From the NCBI GenBank assembly GCA_003988855.1, contig QYAI01000057.1:62001-126000 (forward strand): a stretch of 64,000 nt of DNA, given 5' to 3'. Made by a program: the position numbers and the translations under genes. The DNA is from Arachnopeziza araneosa. Taxonomy: Eukaryota > Ascomycota > Leotiomycetes > Helotiales > Arachnopezizaceae. The first letter of the stretch is position 1; each line of letters begins with the position of its first letter. Below, piece after piece: positions 9,340 through 21,504 of the stretch. The notes under the pieces were generated by a model, which had not been told where the DNA came from, did no database searches, and saw only the letters and a list, made by a program, of their open reading frames with translations.

Positions 9340-11602
9340 TCAGGGAAGCCCGACAACTCCTGTATTAAAACCGTTCGATCCGTCGTCAGTGTTGGGAAAG
9401 ACGAAGGGAAAATTGCTCAGTGAATCCTTATCCCAGAACATCGTCGTATCCTGAAGGACAGCTTGAAGTTTCATGTCCCCTAACAGAGTGAATGTATCAA
9501 CGTCGCCAATCATGTTGTAGTACCAGTGATCTTTCCCGCCTGTATTTGATGGTAAGGGTCCCGATTGAGAGTCTATAAGCATAATATGATCGACCTCGTT
9601 GCTTCGACCTGTTGTTCCAGGGATTGAGTCTGATGCTCTACTCATCTGCTCGCGAGTTTGTTCTAGGCGCTTCTCGCACTCAACGAGCCCTTGGTAATAA
9701 TCGGAAGCGGAGATATTACCAGCATCTCTCATCTCTCTCAGGATCCTTCCCAGTGCCTCCACTCTTTTCCAATCACCAGGACGATTTCTAAATTGAACGG
9801 TTGACGACATCATCAGGATGAGCGCCGATGAGAAGATGGCAAGGGCGTCAAAAAATCCATATATTGCGAGATGTCCACCCTCTTTGAGTTTCATCAAGAT
9901 AGTGCTGGACTCTCTAGCAAAATTGACGCACGCTTCAGACAATTCCTCACTTCCCGGGAGAAGAGCCTGCCAGGGATCCTCGGATTGTCGGATCGCCGAC
10001 TCGGTTCGGAATGCAAAGATATAGAAGAAAATTGATCTCGTGGCGAGGATGACCACCTAAGGTAAAGGTTAGTTACACTTCTCGGAGCATCCCTCGTCGT
10101 GACGAAGGGGAGATGGTGAAGCATACCTGGCTAAAGTTCAAGTGTAAAGAAGCGACAGAACGTGAAGAATACGGTGGGTCCGCCTTGGCGTTGAATTCCA
10201 GTGAGGACGGGAGACTTTTTCGCCAAATAGTAAGCTCGAGCATAACTTTTTGAACCCCACGTAGGAAATCGTTTGTCCGGTCTAGCCTGTTGGTGCGATA
10301 CAAGAAACCCAATAAGTCCCCGGTAATCCTTGCAAGCTCCTGCTGTAGAAACAAGATGACATGATCGCGGCCGTAATAATCTTCAATGTCAAACTCTGTC
10401 AGGCCAACCAGAGAAGGAACAGGTGCATCGATATCCTCATCCCGTATCGTTACCGGCAATCCAACTTTGGAGCTTGAGATTCGATCCATGATATATACCG
10501 TTGACCAAACTCTCACTCGGTGTGCGCGATCTCTGGGACTGCAATTCTCAGGAGGCTGGCGATGGAGCCTAAGAGTGAGACTTAATCGTAGAGCAAGACC
10601 AGCACGAATGTATGCGGAATTCCGATTATTCAATGCATACTCATAGAATGCCTAATCAACCCAAGTTAGCGAATGCTGCATGTTACTGTGACGATGGTCT
10701 GAAGATGCCACAAAATCCAACTGACGAAACTCGGCAACGAACATGTGTAATGGCCCTTAGAAGGTAACAAACAATAGAGGGAGGAATTACATACAATGAG
10801 GAGAATAGTCTCGATATATTCAATGGTTGGCTCTTCATAGAGATCTTGATACAATTGAATGGCATAGTCGAAGTACGCACGTCCCGGGACGCTTCTTTCA
10901 TCTGTTAATTCTTGGCGCAGGGTGTACAATTCTCCCAGAGCAAAGACTATAAAGACTCGACAAAACCATGTTTTATCAGCCGGGTACGGATTTGCTTTCA
11001 AGTGATAAGTTTTCTCAACGGTTTTCAAAAATGAGGTCTTCGACAATAAGTGGTAGTCTGGCCCGCTGTCAATTGTCAGCATTCGCGGTAGATACTTGTT
11101 CCGTGGGTTTAGGAACGCACATGAATGCCAAGACTGCTTCAATCAGCCTCCGAGCTTCTTCCACTGGTGGGAGCCGCTGATCAGAGAATGTAGGCACACG
11201 TGAATGATATCTAGCACCGCCAACTTTTTCCTGAAGCTCATGAGAAGGTCGCCGAATCACTGCGTTAGGATTTTCGGTCTTGAAGATGGGGAAAGTTGTC
11301 GATGGCTTTTTGCGCTTCAGCACTTCAACTTCTGTCTTGAGCTCCTGCACGCTGCGTTCCAACTGTTCGAAGCGCCATTCGACACTTTGCAAATAACTGA
11401 TAATTGTTAGACCAAGATCTCAGATCAACTTTGATGCAATGGCCTACCTTTGTGTTACTGATACCTTGGGATCTGGATCCGGCGGATATACACATTCAGC
11501 TCTCTTCTTCACACACTCTCCGCAAGTTGGCTGTCCCTTGTCACATCCCTTCTTGGTATTCTTACAGGATATGCAACTATGGTATGGAATATATTGTGAC
11601 AT
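9340..11602 (-). CDS. Zn2Cys6 fungal transcription factor
   Basis: Five exons give 647 aa with introns 11397-11447, 11066-11120, 10652-10794 and 10057-10126. The binuclear zinc cluster is perfect: CISCKNTKKGCDKGQPTCGECVKKRAEC has spacing C-x2-C-x6-C-x6-C-x2-C-x6-C near the N-terminus. A coiled coil follows (EWRFEQLERSVQELKTEVEVLKRKK), then the fungal-specific factor domain (PDYHLLSKTSF, YIETILLI-AFYEYALNNRNSAYIRAGLALR, HRVRVWSTVYIMDR). The 143-nt third intron was chosen over two very short ones because it restores the conserved ETILLI...AGLALR block. An in-frame start 63 codons upstream exists, but that sequence is not like the family, so 11602 is preferred. It probably binds CGG-type half sites as a dimer; targets unknown. 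It is divergent from the 5-oxoprolinase gene. Confidence 0.88.
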
Positions 11603-12374
11603 GACTGTTGATATGAGAGGGTGCAAGTAAATCTTATAAAATTGACAGGTCAATGAAAGTAGATGGTAGCCGCTGGTCAGGAAATGATGATCTATGTGGA
11701 TACGGGCGATGTTAAATAATGCAGGGCAGGGCAGCACACAAGGCTTCTCTCGAATCTCAGGGTAGGATTCGCGATCCGTATCTTCAGCCATTCTCGGGGC
11801 TCCTAATAGAGAGCCGTGAGGAATTGTGAGACTTGAGGGTCTCAGCTGAAGCCTCGAAGCCTTTTGACTGGCTCGCTTAGGAATCGCTTTCGAGCCAGGC
11901 TATTTATAGCGTAACTCATTACCTAGGTAGGTAGTCCTCCGCACAGCCAGACTGCGTATTCTTGAGCACGGGTGACGCTTTACAGCGCATTCAGCGCGTG
12001 CGTCACTCCTCCAGCCACGGTCGGGCGCTAACTGGCAGCCCCGATTGTCACCTGTTTTAACAGGCCGCCAACCCTTGATTATCGGGCGCTAGTACAGAGG
12101 CCCGCTCTCGGGCGCTAAGAACGAAGCCCCGAAGGGGAAAGCATCCCTTCAGATTACCCCATCCTTACTTTTTTGCAGCGGGGCTTTCCAAAACATTCCC
12201 GACCGAGCACTAGCATATATTATATAATAGGGCTATATATCTCCATCTTCACCATGCTTCTTCGATCAAACAAACATCCCACCAGATTCAAGAGTCTCTT
12301 TGCATTTGATCCTCCTGACTTCAACTTCTCTTCTTTTCGTACAGGTTATCCCAGCACGCCGGAACAACGATACG
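11603..12374. promoter_or_regulatory. Divergent intergenic region between Zn2Cys6 factor and 5-oxoprolinase
   Basis: 772 bp holding the promoters of both genes. It contains a GC-rich patch (about 11935-12150), the nonamer repeats listed separately, and an AT-rich stretch with TATATAT around 12210-12240 roughly 140 bp before the 5-oxoprolinase ATG. Core-promoter role is inferred from position. Confidence 0.5.
12022..12117 (+). repeat. Three copies of CGGGCGCTA in about 95 bp
   Basis: The nonamer occurs at 12022-12030, 12083-12091 and 12109-12117, always on the plus strand. It lies between a Zn2Cys6 regulator and its divergent neighbour, so candidate operator sites are possible. The starting CGG fits the half-site type of Zn2Cys6 factors, but no partner half-site is obvious. 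Confidence 0.5.
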
Positions 12375-15300
12375 ATGGTCGAGACGCCAGCTGGAATACG
12401 GATTGCTGTCGATAGGGGAGGAACCTTTTGTGATTTGTAAGCAAACTACGACTACTACCCTACTACTTTATCCCACCGCGAAAGTTCCATATGTTGATAG
12501 CTAGCAGCTGGGCCAGAATTCCTGGGCGCCAAGATGACGTTATCTTGAAACTGCTTTCAGTCGATCCAGACAATTACTCCGATGCACCGACCGAAGGTGT
12601 CCGTCAGATCTTGGAGATTGCCTCGGGGAAATCAATTCCTCGTGGAGAACCTTTGGACTTGTCAGATATTGAATCTATCCGCATGGGAACCACTGTTGCA
12701 ACAAAGTAAGACTGGGTCATTCATTGCTCACAGTGTTCATTTTGCTCATTCTTGATTGCAGTGCGCTTTTGGAACGGAAAGGGGAAAGAGTCGCCTTACT
12801 GATAACGAAAGGTTTCGGCGACCTTCTCTTTATTGGCAACCAATCGAGACCACGGATATTTGACTTGTCGGTTAGAAAGCTTGGGAAGCTGTACGATAAA
12901 GTTATCGAAGTTGATGAAAGAGTCACCATGGAAGGCTTCACAGAGGATCCAGAGCCCCAACCAATAGACGCTACTGCTGATGCACAACTTGTCGAAGGAC
13001 TTTCTGGGGAAATTCTCCGCATACTGAAAACCCCAGACTATGACATAGTTCGAAACGATCTGAAACGACTCTGGGATGAAGGTTATCGAAGCTTAGCTAT
13101 TGCTTTGATGCATTCATATGCATATTCAGAGCATGAAGAGAAGATTGCAGATATTGCTCGAGAGATTGGCTTCAGCATCGCTGTATCATCTCAACTACAA
13201 CCAATGATCAAAATCGTACCAAGAGCACAATCGGCAACAGCAGACGCATATCTCTCCCCAATAACCCAAGAATATCTAAAGAGTTTTGCTAGGGGCTTTC
13301 GAGGAGAGTTCAACGACGAACAGAGTTCCAATAAGCTTCTTCTTTCCCAATCCGATGGTGGCCTCACATCTTTCAAGAAGTTTACCGGACTCCGTGCAAT
13401 TCTTTCTGGTCCAGCTGGTGGTGTTGTTGGAATGGCTAAGACTTGCTGGGATGCTCAAGATGGCACACCTATCTTAGGCTTCGATATGGGGGGAACCAGC
13501 ACTGACGTATCTCGATACGGAGGCACCTTCGAGCATGTGTTTGAAAGCACGACAGCCGAAGTTACTATACAGAGCCCGCAATTGGATATCAACACAGTAG
13601 CCGCCGGTGGTGGATCTATGCTCTTTTGGAGAAATGGCCTCTTTGTTGTCGGTCCAGATTCAGCAGGAGCAAATCCAGGTCCAGCATGTTATGGCAAAGG
13701 TGGCCCCCTCACCATCAGTAAGTCTCCTATTTTTGCTGAAATACCGAGAGCTAATGGTATGTCCAGCGGATGCGAATTTTTTCCTCGGTCGCATTCTAGC
13801 CGACTATTTCCCGAAAAAGCTCGACTTTGATGTTGTTCGCAAGAAGATGTTGGATTTAACACAAACTGTCAATGAAGAGAAACATGGCTCTGACAAGCTC
13901 TCGCCCGAGGCTGTGGCTATGGGTTTCTTGCAAATCGCAAATGCTGCAATGACGAGACCAATCAGAAAATTGAGCGAAGGGCGAGGCTTTGAAACGTCTT
14001 CACATAACTTGGCTTGCTTCGGCGGTGCTGGTGGCCAGCATGCAACTGCTGTCGCTCGTGATCTTGGAATTAAGCGCATCCTTATTCATCGCATGTCAAG
14101 CATTTTGTCTGCGTACGGTATGGCACTTGCAGATGTTGTCGTTGAAGTTCAAGAGCCAGAGTCAGCTGCCTTCAAGAACTCAATCGCTCGGATCCGTGAC
14201 CGCTTCGATAGTCTGCGAACCAAAGCAGCCAGTGCATTGCTCAGCCAAGGTTTCCCGGAAAGCCGGATTGTTCATGAAAACTTCTTGAATATGCGTTACA
14301 AGGGAAGCGATACAGCCTTCATGATACCTCAACCGGAACGCATCGAAGACTTTGCAGAAGCATTCACTAAACGCCACCTACGAGAATTCGGCTTCACTCA
14401 ACCACGAGAAATTCTGGTAGACGATGTCCGTGTTCGAAGTGTTGGCAAAGGCATGGAATTTCGAGTATCAAGCCCCTTTCAAGAATTGAAAACCATCAAG
14501 CCTTCTTATCTCACAGCAGACGAGGCAGCTTCTAAGCGCAGGGTATACTTTGAGAAAGAAGGCTGGATGGAAACATATATTTATCATCTCTCGAGTCTAG
14601 CAAAGGGCCAAAAGATTCGTGGTCCCGCCATACTCATTGACGAAACTCAGACAATCGTCCTTGATCCAGCGAGCGAAGCAGTAATTCTTTCCGAACATGT
14701 TCTGATTGAGCTTCTAGATACAGAGAAGAAAAAGATTGGTAGTGAACATGTGGATCCAATCCAACTCTCAGTTTTTGGGCATCGATTCATGTCGATTGCC
14801 GAGCAAGTGAGTTTTCCCCTCTCATCGATTTTCAAGCACTGATCATAAGTACAGATGGGCCAAACCATGCAAAAGACCTCTATATCGACGAATATCAAAG
14901 AAAGACTCGACTTTTCATGCGCCGTATTCTCCTCTGACGGTGGACTTACCGCTAACGCCCCTCACATACCTGTTCATCTTGGCTCTATGTCCTATTCGGT
15001 TGCTTATCAAGCCGCAAAGTACAAAAAAGGTGCTTTGAAACCTGGCGACGTTCTTCTATCAAATCATCCATGTGCAGGCGGCACACATCTTCCTGATATG
15101 ACCGTGATCACCCCAGTCTTTGATGACGAAGAAAATCCCAATGAGATCTTGTTCTATGTTGCGAATCGCGGGCATCACGCAGACATTGGAGGAATATCAG
15201 CCGGGTCAATGCCGCCCAATTCAACCGAACTATGGCAGGAAGGGGCTGCCATCGAGTCCTTCAAATTGGTCAAAGAAGGCGTATTTGATGAGGAAGGCTT

Positions 15301-16561
15301 AGTGGAATTGCTCTGTGATATTCCAAGCAGCTATCCAGGTTGTAGTGGGACGAGAACCCTGAAGGACAACATCGCGGATATGAAGGCAGGAGTTGCATCT
15401 AACAAGCGAGGAATTCAACTTCTCTCTGCGCTCATCAAGGACTACACATGGCCTGTGGTGAACTTTTACATGAAAGCTATCCAACAAAACGCCGAAGAGA
15501 ATGTTAGAGAACTTCTCAAGACATTCGCAGTTCGTTTCCACGGCGAACCCCTCGAAGCAGTGGACTACATGGACGACGGCACACCTCTTGCTCTAAAGGT
15601 GACTATCGATGCAGACAGTGGATCCGCCAATTTTGATTTTACTGGCACAGGGCCTGAGGCACTCAATAATCTGAATAGCCCTCCCGCAGTAATGTACAGT
15701 GGAATAATTTACTGCCTCCGCTCTATGATAACGAGCGACATCCCACTCAACCAAGGCTGCCTCGCACCTATCAAAGTCATCTGCCCTTCCAACACGCTTC
15801 TGTCGCCAAGTGTCAAAGCGGCAACAGTAGGAGGAAATGTCGAGACATCTCAGCGGATCGTGGATTTAATACTCCGTGCCTTCCGCGCCGCAGCCGCCAG
15901 CCAAGGTACGTGCAATAATTTGACATTCGGTTACGGAGGGAGAGATGAACGCGGAAATGTCATAAAGGGATTCGGATATTATGAAACGATTGCCGGTGGA
16001 AGTGGAGCGGGTGTGGATTGGGAGGGTCAGGATGGAGTGCATACTCACATTACCAATACTCGCATGACGGATCCGGAAGTCTTTGAGAAGCGGTACCCTG
16101 TGATCTTGCGTGAATTCTCAATCCGCAAAGGCAGTGGTGGAGAGGGAAGGAATAAAGGTGGCGATGGATGCGTTCGAGATATCGAATTGACACGCCCGAT
16201 GCAAGTTTCCATCTTGAGTGAGAGGAGAGTAATTCCGCCATACGGAATGGATGGAGGAGATAATGGAAAGAGAGGCTTGAATCTCTGGGTTAAATTGGAT
16301 AAGGATGGAACAACAAGAACTATCAGTATGGGTGGCAAGGCGTCGGTGCTGATGGAGAAGGGCCATCGCGTTGTGATTATGACGCCAGGCGGTGGGGGTT
16401 ATGGCAATGTTGGAGAGGAATCTCAACTGCCCTACCCTGGTGTTCAAGATGAAAAAAGTGTGGCTGGGGCTCAAGAGAGCCAGAAGAAGCCTATTTGGAT
16501 ACTGAAATGGTTCTTTGATGCAAGCTCAGGCTTACGGCGGATGTTTTCGGGTCGTGTTTAG
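12375..16561 (+). CDS. OXP1: 5-oxoprolinase (ATP-hydrolysing), hydantoinase A/B fusion
   Basis: Five exons; introns 12437-12507, 12706-12761, 13718-13766 and 14807-14854; 1320 aa, the usual size for eukaryotic 5-oxoprolinase. Domains in order: the N-terminal hydantoinase A half with AVDRGGTFCD near residue 10 and SIRMGTTVATNALLERKG, then the ASKHA-type ATPase core (LGFDMGGTSTDVSRY, LDINTVAAGGGS, GPACYGKGGPLT), then the hydantoinase B half (SNHPCAGGTHLPDMTVITPVF, NRGHHADIGGISAGSMPP, GGNVETSQR, MTPGGGGYG). Family reaction: ATP-driven opening of 5-oxo-L-proline to L-glutamate in the cytosol, the salvage step of the gamma-glutamyl (glutathione) cycle. A related hydantoinase activity cannot be excluded by eye, but the fused full-length layout favours 5-oxoprolinase. 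All visible motifs are intact. Confidence 0.92.
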
Positions 16562-16875
16562 GTCACCCACCAATAGGTTAGATTGATGTAGCCGGAGTTC
16601 AGGGTCAGGAATGGATATTTAAATGCGAGTTATTGCGGGATAGATGCCTGTATGGCCTTTTTTATTTTTATTTTTATGAACTATGCAAACACACTGAATA
16701 TTTATGCAAGAGTTTTCACTGCTCGGTATGAATAGGTGGGGTTCTAACTCCCTTGATGTTTAAAGCCTGTACGAAGAAGCTCTCCTAACCGGATGTGATA
16801 ACGTTAAAGCTGCTTTATTTAATCCTAATAATATACTAGGCTGCTTAATAGATGACTCTAACTGAATTACTTCTA

Positions 16876-19200
16876 TTAATCTTCCTGGCTCTCCTTCCAC
16901 CCAACCTTTGCATATTCCAACTTCCGTATCTGCTGAGTCTGCAATTCCAACTGCGACAGTCAATACCGCTCCTCAAAGTCCGAGTACATATCTGGGAGCT
17001 CTCACCTCTTCAACCGTGCCTCTCATGATGTAGCGCACCACCCTTACATTCCTCGTCTGACCCAGTCGACTGGCTCTCGCAATCGCTTGGTTCTCCACCA
17101 TCGGGTTTCATTGCGGTTCCAGGATGTACACGCAGTTCGCAACCGTGAGGTTGAGTCTGTCGAGTTGAAAGTTAGCCAGAGTTTATTAATTAGAGTGAAG
17201 GATGAGAATTACCCTACGGCACCTGTCCCGGTTGTCATGAGCAGGATCTTGATCTCGGGTTCTCTCTGGTAGTTTTCTAGATTCCGTTTCCGCTGCCCCA
17301 GCGTGTGGGATCCGTCGATGCGTTCAAAGGCTATGTTGCGTGATTTCAGGAAGATCTCAATCAAATCTAGGGATCTTGTCCAGCATGAGAAAACAATACT
17401 GGTGAGAGGAAAAGGATTAGCATGGTGTTATTGTGAGTACCGGGATGAAAGTGTGGGGCTTGCCTTTTTCCTTCTATCATATGTTGCTCGACATCGGCAA
17501 TGATAGCTGAGATCTTGGTGGAGCAACCGTTTTTGTCGAAATATTGCCAGGCTGAAAGGTTTTTGCGTCCGTTTTTTGATGCTTTCGTTGATGCCTCTTC
17601 AGTTACGAGATACTCTCCAAAGATTGTCTCTGGGCATAGGGAGCATTTGAAACAACCGTCCCGTCCCTCGATTCCTTGCAACGCCTGTTTCAATTTGGGA
17701 ATGCATTTCAAGCAAAGTAAGTGCCTACAGGTAGTAAAGTTGCCACTTCGCTGATCTTCAATGCCGTGAATCCCTGTGATATTTATGCCACAAAATTCAC
17801 ATTTGGCTTCTTCTGGTTCTTTAATTGTGCAATTGCTTGGTCGGGATCGAACTCTTCAGCGCCAAGACTAGGTTTTTGAAACGTACCGCGATTACAAAAT
17901 CGACGAAGCTGTAGCTGTAATTGAAAGACTCCGAGGTGTCCTTTATTATGTGGTTTCAAGGCGTTCTGGTTTATGATCTTTACCAACCTATCTCTCGTGT
18001 CGAAGTAATGACTCTTCTCCCGGGCTGACAAATCAAGCAATCGCGTTTCTGACTTAGTCTCGGGTAGGTTGAGAAGTTCTTTGGTCCGACGCAAACAAAT
18101 CGAGTCGAGAAGCTGACTCAAGTTCTCCACGCTTTTCTCAGAACCTTTTATCAGAGGATATATAATGTGTTTCTTGAATACATGAAGATCGTCGAGAGGA
18201 GAGGACCGAATGAAGTTGACAAGAGCAGCTAGATCTTCAAGACTATTTTGGATCGGTGTACCAGTCATGCACCATCTGTAGACTGCATGGAGTCTTTTTA
18301 TTGCTTTGAAAAGCTTTGTGGTCATCCGTCGGATAATGTGTGCTAAGGAGTTCTTCGTTAAAATTGAACTAGATAAGGAGGGAAGCTAACCTTCGTCAAG
18401 TATGATTCTGAACCAGTTGATTCGCCATAGAGGACTTGTTGTGTCTATTGATTCGGCAGCTATAGTATGATAAGTGCTTAGAATAAGATCGGAGTCGGCA
18501 AGAACCTCGGGATTCCCCTCACGGCCGTGGCTATGATATACTATGATATTCGAGAACCCAGTACAATGCCTAAGTCTTATCACTTTTATTGTTTAAAGTT
18601 GAGTAAATATTCAATCTTACAGTTTAATTTCTTGCTGCCATTCATCAAGTAGCACTAATCGGAGTTAGATGTCCACTTAATGATCTAAGGCTTAGGAAGT
18701 TACTAACAAGGAGACGGTACAACTATGAGAGTAGATCTAGAAGGGATGAACATGCTTTCCACGCTTCGGTTTGTGTTAATTGGCAAGTAAGATGCAAAAG
18801 ATTTCGCATCTTCCACCGTCCTAGAAATAGCCGCTAGCATTGTCAGAGTCTTACCCAAACCCATCTCATCAGCCAATATGCCCCCGCCAGTCTCTACAGG
18901 CAGCTCAGTTTTCTCGAAACCGGTAATAGAGTGCACATATCTACGTTAGATTAGTCATTTGTTAGGGAACAAGGGTTGTCATTAGGTACAGATTAGAACA
19001 TTTGGACTCCCATAGACGGTATTCTTCTGGAATGGGACCAGATTCGCGTTGAATGATAAAATCTAAGGCTTCTTCTTGATATCTTCAGAAAGATTAAGTC
19101 AAAATCCTTTGAGATATGGTTTAATTCAACTTACGGTAACGTGGTTTATCAGAAGCTCGGACATATCAGTACCTCGGACACTTTTTACTACCTTCGTGCG
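16876..19200 (-). pseudogene. SNF2/RING helicase (RAD5/RAD16/HLTF-like), disrupted and 5'-truncated
   Basis: Multi-exon SNF2 gene with most splice sites preserved. From the 5' side: YQEEALDFIIQRESGPIPEEYRLWE (near 19060), GGGILADEMGLGKTLTMLAAIS (Walker A, near 18880), STLIVVPSP, LILSTYHT, ILDEAH assembled across an intron near 18350-18400, WCMTGTPIQN (near 18260), and a RING finger CEFCG...CRHLLCLKC...CFKCSLC (17640-17815). The C-lobe follows (SIVFSCWTRSLDL, IDGSHTLGQR, LLMTTGTGA, NQAIARASRLGQT). Lesions: the RING frame does not continue the upstream frame (shift near 17810-17850), and TGA at 17108-17110 replaces the Trp of EPQWNP. The 5' part ends near 19200 against a transposase remnant. 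Family role would be chromatin remodelling or post-replication repair; this copy is unlikely to work. Confidence 0.82.
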
Positions 19201-19239
19201 AAGAATCAATATTAAACAACAACAACAAATTATAATTAA

Positions 19240-19542
19240 CTAAACTAATTGCGGATCTACTAAAGGTTGTACAGTAATAGTATCTGAACATGTTCTTGAA
19301 TTATGACTAGCCTCTTTACAAGTGCTACAGTGTCGTACGACCGAATTCCTATCTTCTTAAACACTTTCTCTCGAACGCTTGTCACGTCGAATCTGCTCGT
19401 CTACCTTAGTTTGACTTAGAATATCGTGTGCATCCTCAACAGCAAGTACACTTCCTTGACGGATACGTGTCTTTTTAGCTCTACGACGTTTACTAAGTGC
19501 CTTATTTGCCGTACGAAGTAAATGTGATGAGCAGGATATCAC
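19240..19542 (-). mobile_element. C-terminal remnant of a pogo-like (Tc1/mariner) DDE transposase
   Basis: The minus strand reads ANKALSKRRRAKKTRIRQG and VEDAHDILSQTKVDEQIRRDKR, the basic tail typical of fungal pogo-type transposases. After an in-frame TAA (19357-19359) the same frame continues into a zinc knuckle CSTCKEASHNSRTC (C-x2-C-x4-H-x4-C) and stops at 19240. The DDE and CENP-B-type DNA-binding parts are absent, and I find no convincing terminal inverted repeats. A dead fragment sitting at the broken 5' end of the SNF2 gene. Confidence 0.75.
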
Positions 19543-20415
19543 GTGAACTGAATGTCAGGTGTGGACAGCACGGGCATACAGGACCTCATTTCCGAAGTGT
19601 GGAGAATAAGGGGTACATTCAGAGTCGATTCGGACTAGAGCCACTAAACAGGTCCTGGGGCATGTCCCAGGCTCCTTTGGAGGTTCTTGTTGCCCTTTAG
19701 GGACGTCGTCACGCTGAGACCTGGAAAAGCTCAGCAGCTAACTTGGTCCCGATCATCGCACATCATTCTCCGAATATGCCTTGGCTGAATGGGCATTCTT
19801 GGTTTCCAAACCGAAGAACTCAGCTTTTGCTAAAACAACTCCGATCCTATTAGAGCACTTGTTCCAATGTTTGAGAAGGTCCTTAACGGAGTTGAGGGAA
19901 AGACAGTGTTTGTTCTTGCTAGTCGTCGGTGCTTCTTTTCATCCTTGCATACACGGTCGTCGCTCATTCACCCGCTCGGGGATGCAGCCTCTACAGACCC
20001 AACTCCATAGCCCGGCCTAGCATAGCGCATCTCCCGGTCAACACCGATCTTTTTCTCAAATCCCGAATGGCGAGAACCACAAAGATCCCAAACCCATTCG
20101 GGCTAACCGCATGATAACAAGAACCTCCCGAAGTATGATACCCACCATGTTCAACGTCGTGGATATACACAGCCCCGTGTTTCGTTGCCAAGAAAACAAG
20201 AACTGGGAGTATCACATGACCGGGGACCGAAAACACGTGCCAGAAACAAGAAAGGAGATGCTAAATCCGTGAAGAAGTCTCTCTGTAAGAGTAGGATGAA
20301 TAAATATATACACTAGAATTTTATCGCCGCACCATCAAATATATACACGAAAGCCGCCCAATAAATATCTAATGCCGACCAAGGCACGTGTCACCCACTC
20401 CCCAGCAGCGAAAAT
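19543..20415. other. Intergenic, 0.9 kb
   Basis: Only short ORFs of unknown kind; no match to the missing 5' part of the SNF2 gene or to the rest of the transposon by eye. Confidence 0.4.
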
Positions 20416-21504
20416 CTATAAGCACTGAGAATAGTAGGGGTTGGAGACCTTGCAGGTCGTGCCTGAGACGCAGCAGGTAGGACCAGAGTATCCGATACCG
20501 CCGCATTGGCCCCAATGAGCAGCACACTGTTTATTGTCAGCAAGGTACAAGAGAGCAACGATGAGAGAGCGCAGTAATCCTTACGCTGGTGGAGGTGGAA
20601 GTAGAGACAGCGCTGGAGCTAGTCTTGGAGGAAGTTGACGAGGTGGTCTTGGAGGAAGTTGGAGACGTGGGAGAAGTGGTTGATGTTGGGGAGGAAACAG
20701 TGGACGACGAGGAGGAGGGCGAGCTGCCTCCAGATCCAGCGTCCGAAACGGTGACATCGGATGAACCGCTGCTGAAATAACCTTCGGTGGCGACGATCTG
20801 GTAGTTGTGCGTGCCTAGAGTCATGCCGAGAGCGGCCCAGGCGTTGAAGATGTTGGCGGTGGTGACGGTACCGGCTGATCGGTGGGTTTGGCGGACGGCC
20901 CAGTATTGTTGGAAGGTTGACGTGCCGAGGATGGAGGGCTCGTTGGTGCGTTGCAGTTGAAAGATCTTGTAGGTGTCACCGTCGCTGACGACCGTTCCCT
21001 TCTGGGTGGCGCCAGTGGAGGGATCGTAGGTTCTGTGAGGGAGGTTAGGGATGAGTGTGAGCGGAGTGCGGAAGTGGGACAAACCCAAAGTTCTCTACGA
21101 TGTAGTATTCGATGAGAGGACTCTCGGTCCATCCATAGACGGAGAGGTAACTGTTGCCATTGGGAGTGTACTGGGCGGTATACGAAATGTTTCTAGAGGT
21201 TTTGTTAGTCTGTGTGTTGTTGAGACATGTGTGAGTATTACCTTGCGGCTCCAGGATTCCAGCCCTTACCACCAACAAGATTACCACCAGTCCCCCAAAC
21301 AATGCTGTACTCGCCAGCAGGTCCGTTGGTATAGGTGGCGGTAGCTCCGCCGTCAGTCCACCAGGAGTAATAGAAACCATTGCTGATACCTGTGGAACTT
21401 GGGGTGTTTTGGCGGCTGACTAGCTCAGTGAACTTGCTGCTTGGAAGTGCAAGCACTCCAGCCACAGAAACGGAAGCAGTGAGAAGAGAAGTAAAGGAAA
21501 CCAT
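20416..21504 (-). CDS. GH11 endo-1,4-beta-xylanase with C-terminal CBM1
   Basis: Four exons; introns 21193-21241, 21033-21084 and 20527-20584; 309 aa. Order: signal peptide (MVSFTSLLTASVSVAGVLALP), GH11 jelly-roll with YYSWWTDGG, the nucleophile-region strand PLIEYYIVENFG, the QYWAVRQ strand, and the acid/base strand YQIVATEGYFSSG. A long Ser/Thr/Pro linker (about residues 215-270) leads to a fungal cellulose-binding module CAAHWGQCGGIGYSGPTCC...YYSQCL, encoded by its own last exon. Secreted enzyme that cuts xylan backbones, anchored to cellulose by the CBM1. Both catalytic Glu are present. A TATAAG box lies 55 nt upstream of the ATG on this strand. Confidence 0.95.

Noticed and set aside
10652..10794. 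Two very short introns (39 and 35 nt) with a small exon in the Zn2Cys6 gene
   Set aside because: A single 143-nt intron is also in frame and restores the conserved block of the family, so the simpler model was kept.
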